DNA of 64,000 bases from Colocasia esculenta (taxonomy: Eukaryota; Streptophyta; Magnoliopsida; Alismatales; Araceae). Location of the stretch: the NCBI GenBank assembly GCA_014218235.1, contig CM024758.1:99919698-99983697 (forward strand), given 5' to 3'. Both the position numbers and the translations under genes were made by a program. The notes under the pieces were generated by a model. That model worked only from the letters and a program-made list of their open reading frames with translations. It was not told where the DNA came from and made no database searches. Below, piece by piece: positions 1 to 9,890 of the stretch; position 1 is the stretch's first letter; each line of letters starts with the position of its first letter.

Positions 1-2512
1 TAAACTCGTGCATGCTGCATACATATGTTTAGATCATGTTTATACTATTTTCCACAATTTATGTCATGTTGTGTCATCGAAATAAATCATGTATCATCAT
101 AGTCGTCTTTCTACCTGATGAAACCCTTGCACTATCTTAAGAGTCATCTACCTCTCGTCTGAGTCATTTTCAGATCAAGCACTCAACATGAATAATGTTC
201 CCCTTTGCATCTACTTTCAAAAAAGACTGAAATCACTCTATTTCATGGTGGGTGCAGAGAGCAGTGACCAAAACATCTCTATTGTGTCAATTTTCTATAG
301 TATGTCCCACAGAGTCAAGTTGACCTAGTAAATGTGATTGGTTTTCTAATTCCTCGTTACAATAGTTAGCTAATTGAGATAGCAATCTAATGAACTTAGT
401 TTCACAATTTTTCATGCTCTATACAGCGAGTTATAAGCCTTAGAAGTGCCCTATATCAACTCAGCCCAAGTAGGAGTCGAACTGGGTGCATTTGGCAACC
501 CAAAACCCCTGTTCAGAATGCGACAGGTTTGCTGTCGCGACCTGCCCTCTGCGCAATGTTCACTTAAATGGCTATAACTATTCCTACAGACCTCGGATTG
601 ATGAGCCATTTTTTTTTTGTTGGATTCATTGTTCAAAGGGTTCAAGATGGTATATTCATGTGTCAGATTTGCAAAAGAAATCAGTGAGTTATGACCTGGG
701 GAAGTGAAGGGATGGGACTGCATTTGCTTTCTAAGGGTCATACGTCTCGATTTTCATCGTTTTGCGTCATTTCTTCATATGTGTGAGTTTGATCTATTCT
801 AGGAAGGTTCTATAAGGTCTTATCATGCATTAATCAACCCATGAATAAGTAGTAAATATTTTCACATGATTCTAATTGAACATAAGTGATTGATCATGCT
901 CGCTACTTGCTGATTGTCCTCTATTTCTTGCCTTGTTATTGAACTTTCTAAAAACACATTGCTATTGCTAAAATTGGTCATGCATGATTAGTATTTTCTG
1001 ATTTAGCACTCATGATACTTTTCATAAATGAAGTTTCCATAAACAAAGTTTCCATAATCGGATTCACACCAATGCACTTGAGCGATTCTCACACGCAGCA
1101 TGCACATACACTCTAGCACGATAGGAAAGCCCCTTCTTGGCTTGTGGTGAACTCTCCGTCGGATATTCCTTCTGTGGACTAGTGAACCCTTGACCAAGGC
1201 CTCCGTAAGTCTCCTCTGACCATGGATTCCCCATGGCGACGAGCAGGTTGTACCATGAAGTTCTCTGATGTTAGTGTGCACTCTCTCTCCTCATCTTTCT
1301 CTCCACCCTCTCTTGAATTTCTTGAAGCTATCAACAATGACACATGAAAACAAGTTATTAATAGAATTAATGAACCATCGTTATTGACTTGATAGTCATT
1401 AATCTCTTGAAACTCTTGTTCGTGTTACATGCTCTTGAACTCGATCTTGATATGATAGTCTCGAACTACTAGTGAACATTATCCCTTGACATGATCGTAC
1501 TAATGTTCTCGGACATCTTGACATGACATTCTGAACTCTTGAAAGTACTCTCTTTGGACCTTTGAGCTGTTGTGGTTCTACTGTCTTGTACTGTTCTTAA
1601 CTGTCTAGCATTATAATGGGTCTTGCGACTCTATTGGACTTGAATGCATACAGCTGAGGGCACGGAGAGTGTCCGAGGGGCTCCAATCTAGTTCTGGGGA
1701 TAGAGAGCCACCCGAAAATACCTGCCAGGGCTAATGATAGTGTCGGCATTTGCACCGATTCTGACTGTTCTAATTTAGCTAGACATCTAACTGTTATACT
1801 GTTACTGTTAGTCTGTTAATTCAGACATCCTGCACTGTTACTGTACTACCACTGTTCTGACTGCCAATGACTGTTACTAAACTACTACTATCCTATTATT
1901 GAATGGTTACAGCCCATGCTCTCCTATTGCACTGCTATTGCTCAATTATTGTTACTTGTTATTACTTGAATGTAACAAAGTACTTGCTCATCTCGTGAAA
2001 AGCACCCTACACATTGACAGCCTATTTCTATTGTCTTGACACGTTTCTGTCTGCATGATATCTTGCAAGCACTTTGTCACTTGTGCATGTCTAGTTCTTA
2101 AAGCGTTAATCACTTATATCATTGCCCGCACATCGAGATGTAAATCCTACTGGGCTAGTTTGCTCATACCTATCTCTTAACATTTCAGGTAGTGAAGATG
2201 AGGAGTACGTTTGATGATGGGACTGTGCGACCGAGCGTGACATACACCATAGAGAGTCATTGTTTAGTTAGTTAGTGAGAGATTAGTCATTATTGTAATC
2301 TTGTCTTTCTTTGAGAGATAGAATAGAGTAGTAGTAGAGAGTTGTTCTTATTTTGACATTGGAGATTGTAATAATTGCTTATGATGAATAAAAGAGTTTG
2401 ATTATTGAATTATGGGCCCTATCGATATTAGTCGTTTGCTTATGGCTTCTGAATGCTTGCTTGTCTGTCGCATTCCCGATTAAATTCTGCTACTAAATTC
2501 GAGGGTGTGACA
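1..2512 (+). repeat. LTR (3' part), related to the LTRs of element E
   Basis: This is non-coding DNA that parallels 40064-42102 in order and spacing. Shared blocks are the segment with TCCGTAA..GTGGATTCC (about 1090-1280 versus 40780-40930), the CACCCGAAA block (about 1710 versus 41230), and the GCCCGCAC..GAGATGTAAATCC block (about 2124 versus 41679) followed by a GATGATGGGAC motif. It ends in TGTGACA, like the 5' LTR of E (GTGACA). A GCGACAGG..CTGTCGCGAC inverted repeat near 520-542 matches the palindrome type of the E LTR. An AATAAA lies near 2388. No primer-binding site follows, so it is a solo LTR or the 3' LTR of an element lying upstream of the window. The 5' end is outside the window. 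Confidence 0.7.
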
Positions 2513-2536
2513 TGACCAAACCCACCTTTCGAGACC

Positions 2537-4860
2537 CTACATCACTCTTGGCATTGACCAACGCATGGGCTCTTGGGTGTGAGGGACTCCCCGACCATGT
2601 GAGGGTCGAGAGTTCAGGGGAGCATTTTCCTCCGTGTTTGGTCCGAAGGTCGTAGCAATGATGTGGATCACATTAGTCGATTGTTTCTGCTGACCCTGGT
2701 CATGAGGTTGTGGAGGATCCACCAGACCACCTTGCATTGTGATGAGACGGCTGTCAATTAGTTTCTGCACCTCATTTTTGAAGGCATAACAATCTTCAAT
2801 TGTATACTGCAACATTCGATGATAAGGGCAGTGATTGGGCTCATCTGTCTTATCAGCTTCATCAAGCCTTTTCACATCCAGAAGCTTGATCAGTTCATTC
2901 TTCAAGAAGAGGTTGAAGAGTTTCCTTGTATACTCCCTCTTGATGGAATATGGAGTCTTCATGCGGTCAGCTAATGTGAGTGCAGGAGGCGCCTTTCCTT
3001 TTGACTTGCCTCCGGAACTACCCGACGGCTCCTCGGTTTTGTTGACGTCCATAGGAGAGAAGTCTACGGCATTTACTTCTTTTCCTGGAGTACGTTCATT
3101 GTTGGGTTTGCTTTGGGAAGACCAAAATGTCAGGTTATCGGCGAAGAATATTTCAATTTCCACCACGACTGCGTTGAGTTGGTCGAAGTTCTTGATATTA
3201 GTTTCCAAGAGCTTTTCACTCACTTCTCCGTCAAGCCCTGACGACATATGGTAATGGCACCTTCTTGGGTAGGTGGATTGTCACAGTTCATACTAAAATC
3301 TCTCCATCTTTTGATGAAATCAAGAGCGATCTCCCCCTTTTTCTATTTCAGGAAGCAAAGCTCTGCCAACCACACTTTTCTTTTGGCCGTTTGGAACCGA
3401 TCGCGGAGCTTTTTCTGCATGTCGGCCTAGTCAACTATGGAATTAGGCCTCAATCTTGAGTACCACTAGAAAGCGGTGCCCGTAAGGGATGTTGCAAAAT
3501 ATCGAAGTAGATAGGATTCTTCTAGTGCCAATTACCTCATGGTCGTCACATAGTAGGCCAAATGCTCATATGGGGATGTCTACCCATCAAACTTCTGTAA
3601 CTTGGGTGCCTTGGGGCAGTCTGGCGGAAATTTCTTGAACTGGTGATATATCAGATATGCCACACTCATGTTGGGCAAATTTATCTTCCATAATTTGTTC
3701 AATCAAGCATCTCTGGGCGACAATGTCTTCTGTCACGAATGCTTGAGGTGGATGAGAATTGGGGTCGCAAGATGTTTGCGGCCCTAGTGCTATACCAGCA
3801 TCATTCAATGGAATGGATTGGCGATAGACCATAGGGGGAGTACCCACTTGTTGTTCTTTCCGAACATTATGGCTGGTTGACGATCTAATGGGTCGTTGAG
3901 CATTGGCATTCATATGCCGCTTCATCTCCAGCATGAGATGGGTCATCTCATGTGCCAACGCTGCATCATTTCAAATTTAGCTTTGTCATACATGCTTGGA
4001 AGGCAGCCTTGGATGGTGGTATGAAAGCTACATTTATCATTTGGCTCTTCATAGGGGAACTTGCCACCCATGAACATTGATGTTTTCATCTTCATCATTG
4101 TCCCTATCTCCATCTTGTGAGTTGTAAGGTTGCTCCCGGGGAAGGTGCTGATCGTGGGGACTGACCCTAGCTAGAGTTCCACCTTGGCTGCCAAATTAGC
4201 TTTGAAGGTTCCGCTTAGCATTTTTCATATTGCGGAAGATTGTGTCCGACCCAAGGTTGGAAGGCTCCACCCTTCTTGTCTCTGGGGTCATATTCACAGG
4301 CTCAACTAGTTCTTTGCCTGAAACATAGCACGTATGTATTTTCATGGTTCCGCCATGCTCCAGCTTTGGGACAAGCCTTTGCCTCTTCAGAATTTGAGTT
4401 CCTAGGCAAGGTGCTACCCTCAATCGATCGAAGACCGATATGTGCAAGGGTGGTAGCTCGCCGTAATCCTTGTTGCCCTAACAGGTCATTTCCACCCGTG
4501 GGGAGAGAAAGTTGGGTTTCCAGTATGCACCTTTCCTCTTCTGCCAGTGAGGGTGCTGAGGTTTGGGAGGCTGAATCTTCGGATAATCTACTTTTTTGGG
4601 CTCGGGCAGCTTTCTTCGTCCTGGCCTTCCTTATCCTGTGGGCCTCGTCTTGGTGATTTAGATCTACTTCATTTTGGGCAGTTGTTTTTGGATTTCACGG
4701 CCCTGGGATTGGTTCGCCCACACCTCTCATAGAGGCGAGCTCTTCCTCCCACCTTTGCCGGAGTAGCTCGAAGTGGTTGAAAGTGGGGATTGTTGGGATG
4801 AAGTTGTCTTTTGGAAGATAGTCTTGCCTCCATTGAGCATGATTCGGAGATCTCCGACAA
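2537..4860 (-). pseudogene. gag: decayed Ty3/Gypsy gag (minus strand)
   Basis: Gag is the structural capsid/nucleocapsid polyprotein. Read on the minus strand, the best conserved part is 3247-2537, with a Cys/His motif of the kind CPYHR..ED-C-Y-FK that is common in non-chromodomain plant Gypsy Gag (Tat/Athila-like, tentative). Upstream, at about 3590-3350, is the classic Gag core (KLQKFDG, EHLAYYV, LRYFATSL, ADMQKKLRDRF). It is interrupted by in-frame stops where Arg, Gln or Trp codons are expected (TGA or TAG from CGA, CAG or TGG). The N-terminal third (3600-4860) is only loosely readable. The plus-strand LTR ending at 2512 lies just past its 3' end, suggesting that LTR or its element cut this gag. 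No pol follows in the window. Confidence 0.75.
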
Positions 4861-6431
4861 GAACAGTGACAGTCCTCGTCATTCAGGCCCGTTAACCCAA
4901 TAACGTGCCCGACACGACTCCGCTTCCCGCGAATAGGCCGAAGCCTCACAAGGGATATCAACACACACATGTCCGTGAAAATATAAAAGAACACGTTGAA
5001 GACATATAAGTTTCTATATCTTACACATATTCATAGGAAATGTACATATTCAGTTCTGAACCAAAGTCAAAGTATGGAGTACAGTTGCTTGGGACAAAAC
5101 CCCAAGGCACAACAAGTAGAAAGTTACTCTGTTGGTGGCGTAGGCCCGACTCCGCTACGGTGCTGTCTTGAACTAGAAGAGGGACGGGAACCCTCCTGCT
5201 CTCTTTCACCTGGAAGAATAAGGGGTGAGCCTCACAAGTCACTGGCTCAGTAGGGAAACTTCCCAGAAGCCAAGAGAACAATGTACAACAAATCATGTAA
5301 ACATGGTTGATAAGCATTTAAAATATAACACTACCTACGCATGATACTACAGTTGTAAATTAAGTAAACGGCAAATCACGTACACATGTACAAGCTAAAG
5401 AAGGGCACGCCGCACACGAGTCACGAGAACTGGTTTGCGACACCAGCCACAGACCCGAACAAACAACACAAGACTACCTCTCAGCCTCGCAGCCACGGAC
5501 GAAAGGTCCAGCTGCTGCTCCACCTCAACAAGGTCAAGAAACTGTGGAGACCAACCAACACCACTCCTGCAGACCACACTTCTGCAGGCCCAAGCCTGAC
5601 ACCTTTAGGGACTCCGGTCCGAGCTCTCTAAAGTGAGGCACTGGAAACAGGACTAGCTGGGGACCAGTATGTCTACCGGTGTCCGTCCCCCTAACCACGA
5701 GCGCGCTACAAGCAACCGCACAGCCACAAACACAAGTCGCTGCCCTCTTCCATCTTTCCCTCAGCCGGAAGTACAACTCAAACTCAAGAGTGAGGGTGTC
5801 CAAGAAGAAAACACAAACCTTGACGGTACACACCGTACCGGAACAAACCCGAGCACCGGTGCTTGGCTTACAATGAACTTGGGAAAGGACTCCGACTTGA
5901 AGAGTAGGTAACCATGGAAGGCGTTTAAAAACCAAACTTCTATGCAACATATCCAAGCAAAACCCGACATTTCAACCACGATATAAGCCAAACCCCCCTT
6001 GCATACCCTACATTGCATAACAACAACTGCCCAGCACAGTGTACAATGAAAAACAGACAAACTGGCCACAGAACCCCACAGCTTGGGTGGCCACATTCTA
6101 AATCGCGACCAACACAGTGGACACCTATCGAAGCTTGAATCGCGATGGACCAACACGTCACCTTTAATGTCTAAATCGTGACGGACAGGTCGTCGTGTTT
6201 AGAAAACGTGACGACTGGTTCCGTCGCCTTTCAGACAGAAGAAACCAGTCTTGTTCTCTCATTCCGGAATCACACCAAACAGCCAAACATGCTTATAAAA
6301 TAGGAAATAACCATTGATATGATACTCTAAGCATGCTTCCTATCAAGTACAAGTGATTTCCCTAAACAAAATCCATAAACCCTAACCTACACAACCCATA
6401 CAAGAGAAAACAGGGAAAGTTCCCCTACATG
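4861..6431 (-). repeat. leader and probable minus-strand LTR upstream of the decayed gag
   Basis: No convincing gene is seen. On the minus strand this would be the region 5' of the gag at 2537-4860. It contains GCGAC/GTCGC inverted repeats between about 6080 and 6240, of the type found in the E LTR. It also has a CTCACCCC..TTCCAGGTGAAAG block near 5205-5240 that sits where E has CTCACACC..TTTTCAAGTGA. I found no clear terminal TG/CA pair or primer-binding site, so the boundaries are approximate. Confidence 0.4.
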
Positions 6432-6475
6432 ACTCCGGAGAATCCCCTAACCTACACAACTCTGGAGAATCCCCT
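6380..6475. other. rearrangement junction at the truncated 5' LTR of element A
   Basis: Two short direct repeats interlock here. CCTAACCTACACAAC occurs at about 6381-6395 and again at 6446-6460. CTCYGGAGAATCCCCT occurs at about 6433-6448 and again at 6460-6475. The LTR homology to element A (compare 37834 onward) is continuous only from about 6460. This looks like a microhomology or template-switch junction that removed roughly the first 650 bp of the LTR. Confidence 0.55.
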
Positions 6476-8709
6476 GTGCAGACACAAAGACTGGATTCAG
6501 GAGGGGATTGTGCATCTTCTTAGCTTGGCCAAGGAGAGCTTCTTTGACCAAATTAAACCATTAGAGAATTTTTCACAGGCAAGTAATCTAGGGATTACAT
6601 CCCTATACTTGTCCCTTATGTCTTAGGATTTTTACAGAATTTATTTCGTGTCCTGGAACCTCCAATTCACCTTGTTTATTGCGTTCAGTCTGTATTTTCT
6701 GCAGATAGGAACTTGATGGCAACTTGTTGCTGCCAAGATCCTGAGTTGGCGGCAACATCGTGTGCGGTTAACCCATGTTGGCGGCAACCCCTTGCCGCCA
6801 AGTTCTTCAGGTTTTTCAGAAATGTGAACTTGATCTATGCACTGTGATTTTCGGACTTATGGTTGTATGTGCATGCTATAAAATTTATGTTTGGTCAGGT
6901 ATGTCAGTAGGTCATATCATGAGGGTATGTCAAATTTCTGTGCATAGTTTTATTTAATATAATTTCTGAATTACGGAAATGAGCATGATTTGACCATGTT
7001 TATTTTTGAATAAATAGAATTGTTGCATGTTAGGGATCTAGAAATTTTCCATGATGTTACGATTACTATTTTCAGGTTTTAGAACTATTAGAACCAACTG
7101 TGTTGCTGTAAACCATGCTTAAATGAATTTTTTGATAACTCTGCATGAAATCTATTTTAAACTGTTAAAATTAGTATTACAGTTCAGAAAAATATGAAAA
7201 ATTAGAAATGCGACATATTATTTGTAAGAGGTCTGTGATAAAAATTTGGTACTGTTTTGACAACTGTGAATACTATTCATCTTTTAAAAGAGTAATTAGA
7301 GCATGCTAAGTGTGTGACTTAAATCATGTGAATTCAATGTTTAGCAGTATGTTAGGGCTTTATTATGGTTTATTTATCACTGTGAAACAGTAACATTGAG
7401 TTTTGTAAACTGAAACATGTGTATGTGTTTAAAGCATATGTGAATGGTTTATAAGTGCATGTAAATAACATAAACCATGTGGATAAATGAGAGCAATGTG
7501 TTTAATGTGAAATTGTGCCGAAATTGACACTGCTACCATAGAAGACTGTGGAGCCGTACTGTAGTAAAGTCTCTATGGGAAGGCTCAATGTGTATGTGAT
7601 ATCCTATGGGCATTAGGATGAAATCCTGGAGGTGGACAAGTACCACTGGTTAGGGTGGAGAGGGCTTCTCCCGGTTCTGCGCAGTTAACCAAGATTCGTC
7701 ACTGTATTGCCTAGGTGACGGGTATGTGTATGTGTATGTGTGTCCTTCTTTATGGTAGTTCGGACTATGTGTCACGGCAAATAAGTGCAAAAAGTGTGAA
7801 AATGTGAATGTGTGAAATGTGTGAATGTGGAAGTGTTATGTGAATGTGTTAACATGTGATAAGATGTGAATCCATGTGAATGTGAATTAATTATGTTAAA
7901 ACAGTAAGCTAAACATGAGGAAATGTGTTATAAAAGCTTGTGAAAATGATTAGATATCATGCTAGTATTGGTAGTTACCTTGTGCATATTTCCATGCTCA
8001 AATTGTGTATAATTGTGAAGTGATTTGAATAAAAATTTGAAAGCATGAATCATGTTATATATTATGTGTAGAAAGCATACCATAAGTCATTCATGGATAT
8101 TGCTTATTTTAAGAATATGGTTGATATGAATTGTGATTTGTAACATGAGTCAAGTTATCATCATGTATGGAAAGCATGTGTAGGTGTTTATGTATATTTG
8201 TAAAATTGAAACGAAGCATGTACCATGAATTTTCCTCTTGTGGATTATAAGACTAGCATGTGTATGTGATATCTATAAGGGTGTAACTTAGGTGCTTGCT
8301 TGGTCTTTTTAGAAGACTCATACTTGCTTTGGCGTACAGGTGAGGTAGGTGTCCCCGTACTTGAGGAGGACATAGTGAGGACCGACTCCGAGCGCGAGGA
8401 GTAGCTCTACCTGTGGAGATTACTATACTTTTACTTCCTTTTTCATAGTATGTAATCAATGTTATGGACAATGTATTTCATTTGGACATGTAATAATGTG
8501 GACATTGTTATTTCTTTACTTGCTATATAGATTGTGGAATATGTGAAAGATGATGGAATAAGAGTTACATTTTATTTTCGTTGTACTTTCCTTGTTATTC
8601 ATGTACATTTCAACCTATTGTTTAGTGTTAGGTAAATGTCCCACTGTGACGGTGCCGTTTGTACCGACGTGGATCGGTATAATCGACCGGTATAAGGAGG
8701 GTCGTCACA
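6460..8709 (+). repeat. 5' LTR of element A, truncated at its 5' end
   Basis: It is homologous to 37834-40063. It contains the GGCATTAGGATGAAATCCTG block (about 7608) shared by all A and B LTRs, and TTGGCGGCAA..TTGCCGCCAAG inverted repeats (about 6733-6802). It ends in GGGTCGTCACA at 8709, followed by the primer-binding site. The U3 start and the TATA region are missing compared with the right LTR. The stretch holds no gene. Confidence 0.9.
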
Positions 8710-8714
8710 GAGAT

Positions 8715-8726
8715 TGGTATCAGAGC
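8715..8726 (+). other. primer-binding site of element A (initiator tRNA-Met)
   Basis: TGGTATCAGAGC is complementary to the 3' end of plant initiator tRNA-Met. It lies 5 bp after the LTR end. Confidence 0.95.
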
Positions 8727-8896
8727 CCAAGGTTGAGATTGTGCATGAATAAACCACATCTACACAATATTAGAAAGTCTTTATAGAATTTGTCCATATA
8801 TATGTGGAAAATATCTAATAATGAAAGGAAGATAGTTACAAAAATGGTTAGGACTAAATAACTTAGTTTTTAATTAATGTAATTGTTTTTCAGGCT

Positions 8897-9398
8897 ATGG
8901 CTACCTGTGGTAGGCATGGTGCTCAGGCTCGGGATGACGAGCAGAGATGTGAGGAGAGGGGGAGCAGCAGGCCCCAGCACCCCAGGATCCCACTGTACTT
9001 CCTCCACCACCACCTGTGGACTACGGCGTGTTCATGCAAGGCCTGGTCCAGGCGATGCAGACCCAGGCGCATACTCAGGCGGCACTACAGGCTCAGTTGT
9101 AGGCTTAGGCTAGAGTTGGTAATAGGAGTAGTCTATTTTATTAAATGCATGATTGTTATATGTTTCTTATCTGTATTGCTTGTTGTCTCAGGCTCAGGCT
9201 CTAGTTCCAGTTCCCCAGGAGCATGGCCATGGTGGTCCTTCCATCATGGAGAGGTTCAAGAGGATGGCTCCGCCCTCTTTTAAGGGGGAGAGTCAGCCAC
9301 TTTTGGCAAAGAGCTGGATGAGGGAAGTTGAAAAGATCTTCCGAGCCATCAGGTGTGCCGAGGAAGACAAAGTTAGCTTGGCCACCTACATGCTACAG
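8897..9398 (+). pseudogene. gag: element A gag, exons 1 and 2
   Basis: This is the N-terminal part of Gag. ATG 8897 follows a pyrimidine tract ending in CAG, resembling a splice acceptor in the leader; the start of B has the same setting. Exon 1 carries a small indel around 8958-8970, then the VDYGVFMQGLVQAMQ block shared with B, then two stops (TAG at the GAG and CAG positions of B). Intron 1 (about 9105-9190) appears to have a GC donor instead of the GT of B, and ends TCTCAG. Exon 2 resumes with the MERFKRM and KGES-PLLA-SWMREVE motifs and ends LATYMLQ at 9398, exactly at the same splice site as in B. The intron that follows holds element B, and gag resumes at 31279. Confidence 0.85.
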
Positions 9399-9414
9399 GT
9401 ACTTAAAATACATA

Positions 9415-9419
9415 TATGT
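9415..9419 (+). other. left target-site duplication of element B (TATGT)
   Basis: TATGT directly precedes the TGTAAGGCCC start of the B LTR. The same 5 bp follow the right LTR at 31218-31222. Confidence 0.95.
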
Positions 9420-9664
9420 TGTAAGGCCCTCGAATTTTGTTGCATTGTTTTATTTCGTGAAAATAATTCTGTTGTATGCATAGATTGTACATATCTACGT
9501 ATGTATTAACTAGTTATACTTATGTGTGCATGTGTATAATTAGTTGTAAATAATGTATGAATTGCATGATGGTAGTGTGTACATGATAGTATATGTATGG
9601 CATGCACATAGGTATAAGTTAGGCATGGTTTCTGCATGTTTTGAGTTCTGGCCGAAGGACCCAA

Positions 9665-9755
9665 TTGGCGTCCACATGGATGGACGTCCATGCTGAGTCA
9701 GCGTCCACTTCGATGGACGCCAATACTTAAGCCAACGTCCATGGATGTGGACGTT
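9665..9755. promoter_or_regulatory. U3 palindrome cluster of element B
   Basis: There are three imperfect inverted repeats in about 90 bp: GGCGTCCA..ATGGACG, GCGTCCA..TGGACGC and AACGTCCA..TGGACGTT. They lie about 130-220 bp upstream of the TATA box, as protein-binding sites or DNA hairpins might. The same cluster is at about 28231-28321 in the right LTR, and a diverged version (AACGTCCA..GACGTT) is in the right LTR of A near 37437-37462. Confidence 0.65.
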
Positions 9756-9884
9756 AAGATCTCTGACCTACATGCATTGCAGACCCCGAAATCCTGGGAG
9801 AAGAAAGCTCAGCCATTGGGGAGCTGTCCCCAACGGCTCTGAGCCTTTGACATCACCACTCCGGGGTTCCCCAAACCCCTCTGC

Positions 9885-9890
9885 TATAAA
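9885..9890 (+). promoter_or_regulatory. TATA box of the element B 5' LTR
   Basis: TATAAA lies downstream of a CCAAACCCCT tract. The counterpart in the right LTR is at 28450-28455, and the right LTR of A has TATAAAA at 37671. Confidence 0.7.

Noticed and set aside
2835..3254. A 139-residue plus-strand reading
   Set aside because: It is the antisense shadow of the minus-strand gag block with the CPYHR motif.
5534..6161. Cys-rich minus-strand readings (up to 140 residues) before element A
   Set aside because: No domain, no matching conserved copy, and overlapping open frames on both strands in LTR-like DNA.
7700..7880. TGTATGTG/TGTGAATG-rich stretch as a microsatellite or separate repeat
   Set aside because: It is a degenerate part of all A and B LTRs, without a fixed repeat unit.
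8715..8726. tRNA gene fragments (GGTATCAGAGC sites)
   Set aside because: Each is a 12-bp match directly after an LTR end with no tRNA body. They are primer-binding sites.
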